From positions 1 to 64,000 of the forward strand of contig JAJFHV010000008.1 in assembly GCA_021775415.1 (NCBI GenBank): a stretch of 64,000 bases of DNA. Reading direction: 5' to 3'. The notes beneath the pieces were generated by a model that was given only the letters and a program-made list of their open reading frames with translations, was not told the origin of the DNA and did no database searches. This document shows, piece after piece, positions 1 to 8,746 of this stretch (positions are counted from its first letter, which is position 1; each line of letters starts with the position of its first letter). The DNA comes from Hyphomicrobiales bacterium. Lineage in GTDB: Bacteria; Pseudomonadota; Alphaproteobacteria; Rhizobiales; Rhizobiaceae. The position numbers and the translations under genes are program-made.

Positions 1-486
1 CCAGTAGTTGTCGGAGAAACCGAAACGGAACCCGGCGATTGAGATCAATGCCCGGTCCATGTCGACGTCAACATCAACGTTGGACTGACCCGCTTCAAGA
101 CGATACTGGGCGCGCAATGTGCCCCAATCAGTCTCGTTACGTGTGTCGATGTTCAAACGAGCCCGCTGCCCCCAAAGCGTGAAGTTGGGATTAGCGACTG
201 AGGGAGCGGTAGATGTATTCCCAGTAGTGGTCACTGCGCCGATCAACGCGCCGCTCAAATCACCATGGATGTAGGTTTTCTCATAGCCTGAACGCACGAA
301 GCCGTTAAAGCTGATGCATGTTTCTGTACCCGGGATATAGAAGAACCCGGAACCGTATGCATCACAGATGCGTACATATTCCACTGGCTCTGGCTCAACG
401 ACGATAGCGTCAGCAGCCTTTGCCATCGAACTGGATACAGCGACAACTGATGCGGCTGAACCCCGCAATAGCGTTTTGAAATTCAT
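1..486 (-). CDS. Porin, Porin_2 family (3' end cut by window edge)
   Basis: The 162 visible codons encode the N-terminal part of an outer-membrane general porin of the Hyphomicrobiales Porin_2 (Omp2b/RopA) family, which forms trimeric beta-barrels for small solutes. The precursor has a signal peptide ending around ...SSMAKAADA. It is followed by the family hallmark, an acidic VVEPEPVEYVRICDAYG segment, then FFYIPGTETC with its conserved cysteine pair, and then the first strands (SFNGFVR, WGQRARLNID, GTLRAQYRLEAG). The ATG at 486 is preceded by a strong GGAGG, 4-8 bases upstream. The stop codon lies outside the window. The family is clear, but the paralogue (Omp2a/2b/RopA) cannot be told apart from this fragment. 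Confidence 0.93.
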   Translation of the reverse strand, partial: MNFKTLLRGSAASVVAVSSSMAKAADAIVVEPEPVEYVRICDAYGSGFFYIPGTETCISFNGFVRSGYEKTYIHGDLSGALIGAVTTTGNTSTAPSVANPNFTLWGQRARLNIDTRNETDWGTLRAQYRLEAGQSNVDVDVDMDRALISIAGFRFGFSDNYW

Positions 487-989
487 TGTTTTGACCTCCA
501 GTCAAAATCGCTTAATTTGGATTTTCCAGGATTCCAGCTGTTTGGAATAACCTCATGAAAAACCCGTGAACCATTTGGGTCGGACGCACCAGGCACCCTC
601 AACCTGAGAGCGAACATACAAAACACGGCTCTTTTCGCAATTGTCTGAGATTCACGCCTGTAATGCTATTTCCCGAGCAAATGTGGCAAAACGGCAACAC
701 AATCGGCTCGACTATGGATGAAATGCACGAAAATCACAGGCAAACGATAACTCACATATCGAGTCGCAATGTCCGCAAATGGCACAAAGCGGACATTAGG
801 TGCTGACGTCAGACACGCGGGTGCGCCAAGCGCTTCGGCTATCGCCTCAGTTGGCGACTTGTCGCTGCCAAAACTTTCAAACCACTACTTCGAAAGGAGT
901 GAGTGAAGGTGGAAGGTTGTCTTCTTTCCATTTCCCTTTCTCTACCGTAATGCTAATTCATGATTCCACAAACCGGAGCCTGAAAAAAC
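487..989. other. Non-coding divergent region between porin and tldD
   Basis: This is a 503-base gap between divergent genes. No reading frame here has a plausible start or protein family. It must hold the porin promoter, reading leftward, and the tldD promoter, reading rightward. I could not assign -35/-10 boxes with confidence. The only clear structure is the perfect palindromic element at 768-797, listed separately. Confidence 0.6.
768..797. repeat. Palindromic intergenic element, copy 1 (perfect)
   Basis: AATGTCCGC (768-776) and GCGGACATT (789-797) are perfect 9-base inverted arms around the loop AAATGGCACAAA. Related sequences occur in at least five other intergenic gaps of this window, at about 22152, 25102, 55402, 57033 and 59316. 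It is therefore a dispersed short repeat rather than a gene-specific operator. Function is unknown. Confidence 0.7.
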
Positions 990-2402
990 ATGGATTCTCT
1001 TCTCAATCAGTTTGACATCGACCGGGCAGCGATTGAGCGCATGCTCAATGATGCCATCGGTAGCGCAGACGACGGAGAACTTTTCGCTGAATACTACGAA
1101 AGCGAAGGCCTGGTGTTTGACAATGGCCGGTTAAAAACCGGGAATTTCAACACCGGTCAGGGTTTTGGCTTGCGTTCGGTTGCTGGCGAAGTCGCCGCCT
1201 ATGCGCATTCGGGTGATCTGTCAAAGGCCGGGTTGAAACGCGCTTGCGATGCGGTGCAAACCATCAAGGGTGGTCGTGGCGGCAATTTTGCAGCGGGGCC
1301 CCAAGGCACAAACCACAAATTATACGGAGAAGAAAATCCAATTGGCGCTCCGGAGTTCGAAGACAAGGTCAAGCTGCTTGAAAAGATGGATGCCCATGCG
1401 CGCAACCTTGATGAGCGGGTACGGCAAGTTACCATTTCGCTTGCTGCAACCTGGCAGGTGGTCGAAATTTTACGCCCGGGTGGAGACCTGGTGCGTGATA
1501 TCCGCCCACTGGTGCGCGCAAGTGTAGGTATTGTTGCAGGCGAAGGTGAGCGGCAAGAATCCGGGATGTACGGATTTGGCGGACGCAAGAGCTATGACGA
1601 ATTTTTGAGCGAGGATAGCTGGCAACACGCGGTTGATGAAGCACTGCGTCAGGCACTTGTAAATCTTGACGCCAAACCGGCACCTGCCGGTACCATGGAT
1701 GTGGTGCTCGGTGCCGGTTGGCCAGGCGTTATGTTGCATGAAGCTGTCGGTCACGGTCTTGAAGGCGATTTCAACCGCAAGAAGACCTCGGCCTTTTCTG
1801 AATTGATGGGCAAGCAGGTTGCCTCGAAAGGCGTTACCGTCGTTGACAACGGCACGCTGGAAGAACGACGTGGCTCGCTTTCAGTGGATGATGAGGGCAC
1901 GCCAACCAACGAAACCATACTGATTGAAGACGGTATTTTGGTCGGCTACATGCAGGACCGACAAAACGCCCGGCTGATGGGTATGGAACCAACCGGTAAT
2001 GGTCGCCGTCAATCCTATGCACACTCTCCAATGCCGCGCATGACCAACACCTACATGCAATCCGGCGATCATCAACCAGATGAGATCATTGCCTCTGTCA
2101 AAGATGGCATCTACGCAGTCTCCTTCGGTGGCGGTCAGGTGGACATCACCTCTGGCAAATTCGTCTTCGATTGTACGGAAGCCTATGAAATCAAGAATGG
2201 CAAGATTGGCGCGCCGCTTAAAGGTGCGAACCTTATCGGCAACGGCCCGGAAGCCATGCAGCGGATTTCCATGATCGGAAATGACATGGCACTTGATACC
2301 GGCATCGGCAGTTGTGGGAAAAACGGCCAGACGCTTCCGGTTGGTGTTGGTCAGCCGACCATTCGCATGGATCAAATGACGGTAGGCGGAACCGGGGTTT
2401 AG
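990..2402 (+). CDS. tldD: Metalloprotease TldD
   Basis: TldD is the catalytic subunit of the cytosolic TldD/TldE (PmbA) zinc protease, which removes N-terminal residues from unfolded or modified peptides and, in enterobacteria, processes microcin B17 and the CcdA antitoxin. The 470-residue length fits the family. The zinc motif HExxxH is present as LHEAVGHGLEGD, with H250, E251 and H255. The C-terminal region contains SGKFVFDCTEAYEIKNG and GANLIGNGPEAM, typical of PmbA/TldA proteins. The start ATG at 990 has a GGAG about 11 bases upstream. No tldE/pmbA partner is visible in the window. The next gene starts 40 bases after the stop on the same strand. Confidence 0.95.
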   Translation: MDSLLNQFDIDRAAIERMLNDAIGSADDGELFAEYYESEGLVFDNGRLKTGNFNTGQGFGLRSVAGEVAAYAHSGDLSKAGLKRACDAVQTIKGGRGGNFAAGPQGTNHKLYGEENPIGAPEFEDKVKLLEKMDAHARNLDERVRQVTISLAATWQVVEILRPGGDLVRDIRPLVRASVGIVAGEGERQESGMYGFGGRKSYDEFLSEDSWQHAVDEALRQALVNLDAKPAPAGTMDVVLGAGWPGVMLHEAVGHGLEGDFNRKKTSAFSELMGKQVASKGVTVVDNGTLEERRGSLSVDDEGTPTNETILIEDGILVGYMQDRQNARLMGMEPTGNGRRQSYAHSPMPRMTNTYMQSGDHQPDEIIASVKDGIYAVSFGGGQVDITSGKFVFDCTEAYEIKNGKIGAPLKGANLIGNGPEAMQRISMIGNDMALDTGIGSCGKNGQTLPVGVGQPTIRMDQMTVGGTGV

Positions 2403-2442
2403 AACGAAATTTATTGGCAGATAATTGCCTGAAGCGAGAAAG

Positions 2443-3219
2443 ATGGTTCGTCCAAAAAACCCAAACATCGTATTTTTAACAGGCAGAAGTCCGCTCTATT
2501 CAATTATCGCCCATGCCTTGGTTGAAAAATTCGGACCGCTAACCATCCTTCGCGAAGAGGATGAACCCAAGGGGTTGTTTTTCAGGCGGCGTGTGAAAAT
2601 ACTTGGGCCGGTTGCTGTTGCCGGGCAAATCGCATTCGGCGTTCTTTCCAAGTTCATCGCCAAGTGGAGCAAAGCGCGGCGGGCCGAATGCTTCAGATTG
2701 GCCGGTGCATCCCAAGAGCTTCCTGAAAACTGTGAACTAATCGAAATCCCAAGTGTCAATTCTGATGAATGTCGCCAGGCGCTGCAAACCATTTCTCCAG
2801 ATGTAGTGATGGTTGTCGGCACACGAATTATTGGCAAAAAAACACTTCAATGCACGAATGCGCCCTTCATCAATTATCATCCGGGCCTGACGCCTAAATA
2901 CCGAGGGATGCATGGTGGGTACTGGACACTTGCCAGTGGGGATGCTGAAAACCTGGCGGTTACAGTGCATCTGGTTGATGAAAACGTCGACGCAGGTGAT
3001 GTGCTTTATCAGCAGCGGTTGGCCATGCCACCTGGCAACAACATTGCCACTTATCATTACCACATGGCGGTTGAAGCCCGGTCCATTGCGGTCAAGGCAA
3101 TCGGCGATGCGCTCGACGGCAAACTAAAACCACACAAAGTTGATTTGCCCTCCAAACAATGGTTTCACCCGACGCTATGGGGATATATCTGGACGGGTGT
3201 AACGCGCGGTGTTTGGTGA
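2443..3219 (+). CDS. Formyltransferase-domain protein
   Basis: This is a cytosolic protein with a Formyl_trans_N-type fold, the family of GART, methionyl-tRNA formyltransferase and sugar N-formyltransferases. The core motif INYHPGLTPKYRG carries the catalytic Asn144 and His146 (numbered from the ATG). It is followed by TVHLVDENVDAGDVL with the conserved catalytic Asp183. The N-terminal 60 residues are basic (FFRRRVKI), and there is no C-terminal Formyl_trans_C domain, so it is neither Fmt nor PurN proper. The substrate cannot be told from sequence. An in-frame TTG at 2425 is an alternative start. I preferred ATG 2443, which follows GAGAAAG. Confidence 0.75.
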   Translation: MVRPKNPNIVFLTGRSPLYSIIAHALVEKFGPLTILREEDEPKGLFFRRRVKILGPVAVAGQIAFGVLSKFIAKWSKARRAECFRLAGASQELPENCELIEIPSVNSDECRQALQTISPDVVMVVGTRIIGKKTLQCTNAPFINYHPGLTPKYRGMHGGYWTLASGDAENLAVTVHLVDENVDAGDVLYQQRLAMPPGNNIATYHYHMAVEARSIAVKAIGDALDGKLKPHKVDLPSKQWFHPTLWGYIWTGVTRGVW

Positions 3220-3233
3220 GCGGCCAGAATCTG

Positions 3234-3668
3234 TCAGGGCAGTCCAACCAGAACCGCACCCAGGGCAATAAATCCAATACCGGCCCAGCCAGTAAGTGAT
3301 AGTGTCTCACCCAAAAACAAAACGCCCATAACGGCGACGAAAACCACACTCAGTTTATCGACGGGTGCCACCTGTGAAGCATTGCCGATTTTGAGCGCCT
3401 TGAAGTAGCAAAGCCACGATGCACCGGTCGCCAAACCGGACAGAACGAGAAACAAGCCCGTTTTGCCAGACAGGCTTGAGAGGCTTTGATACTCGCCGGT
3501 CATCCAGATCAACGCGGCCAGTGCCAGAACTACAACAATCGTACGGATGAAGGTCGCGAAATTAGAGTTGATCTCGCTCACCCCTACCTTGGCAAAGATC
3601 GCGGTCATTGCCGCAAAAATTGCGGCCAAGAGTGCCCAAAACTGCCAGCTTGATGTGAACGTTGCCAT
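3234..3668 (-). CDS. EamA-family (DMT) membrane transporter, single-domain
   Basis: This 144-residue, very hydrophobic protein matches a single EamA unit with about five transmembrane helices: 8-24, about 36-56, 66-86, 93-110 and 121-140. Motifs typical of the half-size DMT proteins are present: ATFIRTIVVV, SWLCYFKALKIGNASQVAPVDKLSV and FLGETLSLTGWAGIGFIALG. Half-size members are thought to work as homodimers, and the substrate is unknown. A GGAGGAAAT ribosome site precedes ATG 3668. The gene converges with the formyltransferase and is 48 bases downstream of pdxH on the same strand, so the two may be co-transcribed. Confidence 0.88.
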   Translation of the reverse strand: MATFTSSWQFWALLAAIFAAMTAIFAKVGVSEINSNFATFIRTIVVVLALAALIWMTGEYQSLSSLSGKTGLFLVLSGLATGASWLCYFKALKIGNASQVAPVDKLSVVFVAVMGVLFLGETLSLTGWAGIGFIALGAVLVGLP

Positions 3669-3716
3669 GTTTTATTTCCTCCAAATTGGCCGATTATCGG
3701 GGTCTGCGTCGAATTC

Positions 3717-4340
3717 TCACGGATAAAGCCGCGATATCTCCCACGGCGCATCAAGGTTTTCCCGATCAAACCGTTTACGATCGTGTAGGCGGAATTTGCC
3801 ATCACTCCAAAACTCTATGGAAAGGGGCTTGATACGGAATCCAGACCAGAAATCCGGCCTCGGCACCTTCGAAGTGCCAAATTTTACGGTCCAGATGGCA
3901 ACCTGCTTTTCAAGCGCGAAGCGGCTTTCCAGCGGGCGAGACTGCTTCGACGCATGGGCGCCAATGCGTGAACCGCGTGGACGTGAATAGAAATATTCGT
4001 CTGCCTCCGCATCGCTCACCACTTCCACCTCACCGCGAATGCGAACGGACTTGCGGATCGATTTCCAGTGAAAACACACGGCTGCCTTGCCGTTTGCAAG
4101 AAGCTCAATACCCTTCTGGCTTTCAAAATTGGTGAAAAAAACCACACCGCGTTCGTCAAAACCTCGCATCAACACCATGCGAACATTGGGAAGCCCGTCT
4201 TCATCGACGCTTGCCAGCGCCATGGCAGTTGGGTCGTTTGGTTCAGACTTTTCGGCCGATTTCAGCCACTCAGAAATCAAATCAAATGGATTTTCATCAA
4301 TCAAGTCATCCTTTTTTAACTTCGTTGACCGATCATTCAT
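3717..4340 (-). CDS. pdxH: Pyridoxamine 5'-phosphate oxidase
   Basis: PdxH is an FMN-dependent cytosolic enzyme that oxidises pyridoxine/pyridoxamine 5'-phosphate to pyridoxal 5'-phosphate, the last step of vitamin B6 synthesis and salvage. Motifs in order are [77 protein letters not shown] and the C-terminal RLHDR...WEISRLYP signature. The frame extends upstream to 4379, but the ATG at 4340 gives the usual length (207 residues) and has AGGA about 11 bases upstream. Several B6 enzymes are encoded nearby, but there is no operon link to them. Confidence 0.95.
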   Translation of the reverse strand: MNDRSTKLKKDDLIDENPFDLISEWLKSAEKSEPNDPTAMALASVDEDGLPNVRMVLMRGFDERGVVFFTNFESQKGIELLANGKAAVCFHWKSIRKSVRIRGEVEVVSDAEADEYFYSRPRGSRIGAHASKQSRPLESRFALEKQVAIWTVKFGTSKVPRPDFWSGFRIKPLSIEFWSDGKFRLHDRKRFDRENLDAPWEISRLYP

Positions 4341-4373
4341 GAAATTGCCATCCTTTTTGTTTGAGTAGGGCAG

Positions 4374-4871
4374 ATGCAAACCAGTTTTACAAAAAACCGC
4401 ACTTTTCCTGGTAAGTCAGGCGGAACCGAGCGTTCCCGTGGACATATTAGTGGTGCTCGCGAGCTTATCCAAGCACTATCGATTGGTGTTGTCTCAATTT
4501 CGCTTTCTGCCTGCTCGATGAGTTCTACCCTTGGTTCGGCTGCACCCGATAATGAGTTGGTCAGCAACTCAATAACCAAGCCAATTCAGCAGGAAGGTAT
4601 TGATTCGACCGATGCAGAATTGATCAAGACGGTCGTGGCTGATACGGAGCAAGTCAGCCAGCCGGCAACACTTGCCTGGCAAAATCCCGATACCGGCAAC
4701 AAAGGCACGATTACTGCGATAAATAAATTTACCGGCAGTCACGGGCAAAAATGCAAGAAATTTCAGACAACGGTCGACACTTTCATGGGGATCTCGCTTT
4801 ATAATGGTGAAACCTGTGAATTGCGCAAAGGATTCTGGGTGCTTTCCTGGTTTATCCGCGACGACGCATAA
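4374..4871 (+). CDS. RT0821/Lpp0805-family surface lipoprotein
   Basis: This is a predicted lipoprotein. A hydrophobic stretch ends in the lipobox LSAC near residue 47, preceded by an unusually long 30-residue polar leader. The mature part contains [28 protein letters not shown] and the C-terminal block [22 protein letters not shown]. These are the marks of the RT0821/Lpp0805 surface protein family (17-kDa antigen-like), found through Rickettsiales and Hyphomicrobiales. Its function is not known. It is divergent from pdxH, with the two start regions only 33 bases apart, so the promoters must overlap. No better internal start was found. Confidence 0.8.
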   Translation: MQTSFTKNRTFPGKSGGTERSRGHISGARELIQALSIGVVSISLSACSMSSTLGSAAPDNELVSNSITKPIQQEGIDSTDAELIKTVVADTEQVSQPATLAWQNPDTGNKGTITAINKFTGSHGQKCKKFQTTVDTFMGISLYNGETCELRKGFWVLSWFIRDDA

Positions 4872-5030
4872 TTTTCCACTGCGTGAGTGCCAATCTTTAA
4901 ATTTCCGGTAACAATCCCCATATTCGCAAGGAAATAGCGTGCAATTTGACGTTTCCGGCAGGAAACGGCATTGCTTTGCATGAGGGCCCGAATTTCGGGT
5001 TTACAACAGGGAAAACTCACAGGAAACACA

Positions 5031-5954
5031 ATGCGTGATCCGTACTCAGTTCTGGGTGTTGCCAAAGGCGCGAGTGAAAAGGACATCAAAAGTGCTTTTC
5101 GCAAACTGGCGAAAAAATATCACCCGGATCAAAACAAAGACAACGCCGGTACACAGGCAAAATTTGCCGAAATCAATCAGGCATATGAGATCATTGGCGA
5201 CAAGGAAAAGCGTGGCCAGTTTGATCGTGGCGAGATTGACGAAAGCGGCAAGCAAAAAGCCCATGGCTTTGAAGGTTTTGGCGGTCAAAATCCGTTTGAA
5301 GGCTTTCAACAGAATGGCTCGCGCGGTGGTGGCAATCCCTTTGGCGGCGGAGGTTTTGGCAATGCGGAAGACGTTTTAAGCGAGATATTTGGCTCTGCCT
5401 TCGGAGGGCAAGCGAGAGGTGGCCAACAAGGCATGCATCCTGGCGGTTCGCAACGTGGGGTTCAATCACTAGACGTGGAAATGAAAGCCGCCGTGTCGCT
5501 GGAAGATTTGTTCCGGGGTAAAACCAATGTGCGTATGCCTGACGGCAAACAGATTTCTGTTTCGATTCCGCCCGAGGCGGAAAATGGCCAAACAATTCGT
5601 CTCAAGGGCAAGGGAAAACACACTTCCGGACGCAAACCTGGCGATGCGCTGATAGCCTTGGTTATCAAATCAAACGCCAAATACCAACGCAATGGCGCGG
5701 ATCTTAAAACCGAACTTCCCATACCTTTGGAAACAGCGGTTATGGGGGGCAAAGTAAAAGTGGAAACCGAAGACGGTCGAATTTCGCTCACCATCCCGGC
5801 TGGCACCAGTTCGGGTAAAGTGTTTCGCCTGAAGGGTAAAGGACTACCAAAAAAAGCTGGGGGTCAGGGAGACTTGCTGGTGTCGGCATCCATTCAGCTG
5901 CCTGAAGACGATGCTTCACAACTCCAGGAATTCTTCAAGAACCGCAAGAAATAA
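5031..5954 (+). CDS. DnaJ-family co-chaperone, CbpA-like
   Basis: This Hsp40 co-chaperone stimulates the DnaK ATPase and delivers unfolded substrates. The J domain spans residues 1-68 with the essential HPD at 31-33 ([11 protein letters not shown]). A Gly/Phe-rich linker follows at about 78-145 ([23 protein letters not shown]). Two DnaJ C-terminal beta domains cover about 150-300, with [16 protein letters not shown] and [20 protein letters not shown]. The four CxxCxGxG zinc motifs of true DnaJ are absent, so this is a type II, CbpA-like protein. ATG 5031 has AGGA seven bases upstream. An upstream in-frame TTG (4971) would add an unlikely leader. Confidence 0.92.
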   Translation: MRDPYSVLGVAKGASEKDIKSAFRKLAKKYHPDQNKDNAGTQAKFAEINQAYEIIGDKEKRGQFDRGEIDESGKQKAHGFEGFGGQNPFEGFQQNGSRGGGNPFGGGGFGNAEDVLSEIFGSAFGGQARGGQQGMHPGGSQRGVQSLDVEMKAAVSLEDLFRGKTNVRMPDGKQISVSIPPEAENGQTIRLKGKGKHTSGRKPGDALIALVIKSNAKYQRNGADLKTELPIPLETAVMGGKVKVETEDGRISLTIPAGTSSGKVFRLKGKGLPKKAGGQGDLLVSASIQLPEDDASQLQEFFKNRKK

Positions 5955-6061
5955 ACTGTAATATTACGTGCGTAGCTGCGGCGCTAGCTTCTTGCGGGGG
6001 GGCAGTCATTGTGGCATACCCGTTGAGAATATCAGACTGCAGTTTCGATCCGCGACATTAG

Positions 6062-6079
6062 GTTGCGTACCCACGCAAC
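6062..6079. promoter_or_regulatory. Small hairpin upstream of fabI
   Basis: GTTGCGT (6062-6068) and ACGCAAC (6073-6079) form a perfect 7-base-pair stem with a four-base loop, 34 bases before the fabI start. There is no following T-run, so it is not a standard terminator. It may be a 5'-UTR structure or a regulator site. The rest of the 158-base gap (5955-6112) shows nothing else I can name. Confidence 0.35.
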
Positions 6080-6112
6080 GCGTAGTCTTCAAATACAATT
6101 TGGAGGGCAAGT

Positions 6113-6934
6113 ATGAGTGTAGCCAGCGGAATCATGGCTGGTAAGCGCGGGCTTATCATGGGCGTTGCCAACAAACGTTCCATTGCATGGGGCATTGCCA
6201 AGGCGTGCGCGGATGCGGGTGCAGAACTGGCGCTAACCTATCAAGGTGAAGCACTTCAAAAGCGTGTAGAACCATTAGCTGAAGATTTAGGTGCAATTGT
6301 AGTCGGTCATTGTGATGTTACCGATGATTCGTCGATCGACGACGTGTTCTCCAATCTTGAAAAACAGTGGGGCAAGATCGACTTTCTGGTGCACGCAATT
6401 GCGTTTTCCGACAAGGATGAGCTAACCGGCCGATATGTCGACACCAGCTCCGACAATTTCCGCCGGACCATGGACATCTCGGTTTACTCCTTTACCTCCA
6501 TCGCACAACGTGCGGAAAAACTGATGCCCGATGGCGGCTCGATGGTCACGCTTACTTATTATGGCGCTGAAAAGGTCATGCCACACTACAATGTGATGGG
6601 CGTTGCCAAGGCAGCACTTGAAACTTCGGTTAAATATCTGGCAGTGGACCTTGGATCAAAAGGTATCCGGGTCAATGCAATCTCCGCCGGGCCAATCAAG
6701 ACGCTTGCGGCATCAGGCATTGGCGACTTTCGCTATATCCTCAAATGGAATGAATACAACTCGCCGTTGAAGCGCACCGTGAGCATTGAGGAAGTGGGCG
6801 ATTCAACCATGTATCTGCTTTCTGATCTTTCCCGTGGTGTTACCGGAGAAGTGCACCATGTCGATTCCGGCTATCATGTGGTTGGCATGAAAGCGGTGGA
6901 TGCGCCGGATATTTCCGTCATCAAGGACGATTAG
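6113..6934 (+). CDS. fabI: Enoyl-[acyl-carrier-protein] reductase (NADH)
   Basis: FabI reduces enoyl-ACP in the last step of each fatty-acid elongation cycle and is the target of triclosan-type inhibitors. The 273-residue protein has the FabI-specific cofactor loop GVANKRSIAWGIAKA and the catalytic pair Tyr159 and Lys166 in HYNVMGVAKAALE (YxxMxxxK spacing). It also has VRVNAISAGPIKTLAASGI and the C-terminal GEVHHVDSGYHVVGM. GGAGG lies seven bases before ATG 6113. It is followed on the same strand by the phosphatase, aroC and ribBX genes, an order I recall from Brucella and relatives. Confidence 0.96.
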   Translation: MSVASGIMAGKRGLIMGVANKRSIAWGIAKACADAGAELALTYQGEALQKRVEPLAEDLGAIVVGHCDVTDDSSIDDVFSNLEKQWGKIDFLVHAIAFSDKDELTGRYVDTSSDNFRRTMDISVYSFTSIAQRAEKLMPDGGSMVTLTYYGAEKVMPHYNVMGVAKAALETSVKYLAVDLGSKGIRVNAISAGPIKTLAASGIGDFRYILKWNEYNSPLKRTVSIEEVGDSTMYLLSDLSRGVTGEVHHVDSGYHVVGMKAVDAPDISVIKDD

Positions 6935-6974
6935 GCATCCATTTTCCTCACCCGAATTACAGAAACTGAATACG

Positions 6975-7559
6975 ATGCCGGAACCAATAATCTACTATGT
7001 TCGGCATGGCGAAACCGACTGGAACGCCGAGCTGCGATTTCAGGGTCAGCAAGATATCCCGTTAAATCCAAAGGGCCAGCAACAAGCCAATGAAAATGGC
7101 CGAAAGCTGTCTGATTTGCTTGGTAAGGCTGAAGGGCTTGAATTTATCTCCAGCCCGCTTGGACGTGCGCGTGAAACCATGGAACGGATTCGGGGAGAAA
7201 TGGGATTGCCAGTCGTGGAATATTCAATCGAGAAACGGTTGATTGAGGTTTCCTATGGCGATCTTGAAGGCACCACCCAACCTGAGATGAAAGCGCAAAA
7301 CCGCGAACGATACTATTACCGCAAAAATAATCCCTGGACCTTCCGGCCAATCGATGGCGAGAGCCACGAAGACGTGCTGAAAAGGGTTTCGCAGTGGCAC
7401 AGCACAATCAAGGAAGATTGTGTCGTAGCAGCCCATGGTGCAGTGGGCAGGGTATTGCGGTATTACCTGCTGGGTCTGGACGAAGCTGAAGCAGCCCGCT
7501 TTCCCTTTCCCCAGGACAAAATCTGCGTCATACGGCATGGACATGAGGAATTTGTATAG
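6975..7559 (+). CDS. Histidine phosphatase family protein (phosphoglycerate mutase-like)
   Basis: This is a cytosolic branch-1 histidine phosphatase of 194 residues. The catalytic motif is YYVRHGETDWN, with the phospho-accepting His11. A second-half arginine lies in ISSPLGRARETMERI, Glu in IEKRLIEVSYGDLEG, and the second active-site histidine in VVAAHGAVGRVL. The family includes cofactor-dependent phosphoglycerate mutases and broad-specificity phosphatases, and sequence alone does not say which. The reading frame is open back to 6900, overlapping fabI, but ATG 6975 puts RHG at its normal position. Confidence 0.88.
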   Translation: MPEPIIYYVRHGETDWNAELRFQGQQDIPLNPKGQQQANENGRKLSDLLGKAEGLEFISSPLGRARETMERIRGEMGLPVVEYSIEKRLIEVSYGDLEGTTQPEMKAQNRERYYYRKNNPWTFRPIDGESHEDVLKRVSQWHSTIKEDCVVAAHGAVGRVLRYYLLGLDEAEAARFPFPQDKICVIRHGHEEFV

Positions 7560-7630
7560 TTAGTGGCCTAAGGTCGTTCCATATTCACCAACTATGTTCT
7601 AAAACGCTTTGAATCATTCTGGGTAAGGCA

Positions 7631-8728
7631 ATGTCGCACAACAGTTTCGGAAACATGTTCAGAGTCATGACCTGGGGCGAAAGTCATGGACCAGCGCTCG
7701 GCTGTGTGATTGATGGGTGTCCACCAGGATTGGAATTTACGCGCCAAGAAATTCAGGATTTTCTGGACAAGCGGAAACCCGGCCAGTCGCGCTTTACCAC
7801 ACAACGGCGTGAGGATGACGCGGTGGAAATTCTTTCCGGTGTCATGGCTGACGAGAAGGATGAAACCCTCCTCACCACGACTGGTGCGCCGGTCTCGATG
7901 ATGATCAAAAACACGGATCAGCGCTCGAAGGATTATTCAGAAATCAAGGACCGCTACCGGCCAGGGCATGCGGACTATAGTTATGATCTGAAATACGGCA
8001 TCCGCGACTATCGCGGTGGTGGCCGTTCTTCAGCGCGAGAAACTGCGGCGCGTGTTGCGGCAGGTGGCCTTGCGCGCAAAGTTGTGCCGCAGGCGATAAT
8101 CCGTGGGGCGCTGGTGCAAATCGGCGAGAAAAAAATCAACCGGGACAATTGGGACTGGGCGCAGGTCGGACAGAATGATTTCTTCTGCCCAGATGCACAA
8201 ATGGTTGAGGAATGGGCCAGCTATCTTGATGGGATCCGTAAAGATGGGTCATCCGTTGGTGCGGTAATCGAAGTGATCGCAGAAAATGTTCCGGCGGGAC
8301 TGGGTGCCCCCGTTTATGCAAAACTCGACCAGGATATTGCCTCTCACTTGATGTCGATTAATGCTGTAAAGGGCGTTGAGATTGGCAATGGATTTGAGGC
8401 AGCAAGCATTACCGGTGTCGAAAACGCCGACGAAATGCGCATTGGCAAAGACGGTAAGGTGGAATTCCTGTCCAACCATGCAGGCGGTGTACTGGGTGGT
8501 ATTGCAACTGGCGAACCTGTTGTTGCCCGTTTTGCTGTCAAACCGACATCGTCAATATTGACACCGCGCAAAAGTGTTACTGCAAAAGGCGAAGAAGTGG
8601 ATGTCAGCACCAAGGGTCGCCATGACCCGTGTGTTGGAATTCGCGCAGTCCCGATCGGTGAGGCAATGGTTGCCTGTGCAATCGCCGATCACTACATCAT
8701 GCATCGTGGCCAGACCGGCCGGGTATAA
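7631..8728 (+). CDS. aroC: Chorismate synthase
   Basis: AroC converts 5-enolpyruvylshikimate-3-phosphate to chorismate using reduced FMN, the last shared step of aromatic amino-acid synthesis. The 365 residues begin with [22 protein letters not shown]. They include [37 protein letters not shown] and end with the classical block [20 protein letters not shown]...ADH. These are the three family signatures in order and in full length. It is 18 bases from ribBX and probably co-transcribed with it. Confidence 0.97.
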   Translation: MSHNSFGNMFRVMTWGESHGPALGCVIDGCPPGLEFTRQEIQDFLDKRKPGQSRFTTQRREDDAVEILSGVMADEKDETLLTTTGAPVSMMIKNTDQRSKDYSEIKDRYRPGHADYSYDLKYGIRDYRGGGRSSARETAARVAAGGLARKVVPQAIIRGALVQIGEKKINRDNWDWAQVGQNDFFCPDAQMVEEWASYLDGIRKDGSSVGAVIEVIAENVPAGLGAPVYAKLDQDIASHLMSINAVKGVEIGNGFEAASITGVENADEMRIGKDGKVEFLSNHAGGVLGGIATGEPVVARFAVKPTSSILTPRKSVTAKGEEVDVSTKGRHDPCVGIRAVPIGEAMVACAIADHYIMHRGQTGRV

Positions 8729-8746
8729 TATTTTAGAGGACATCCA

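Noticed and set aside
5955-6112. An RNA gene or riboswitch before fabI
   Set aside because: Only a 7-pair hairpin is present; there is no tRNA fold and no known riboswitch core.
8729-8746. FMN riboswitch before ribBX
   Set aside because: The gap to aroC is only 18 bases, far too short for the FMN aptamer.
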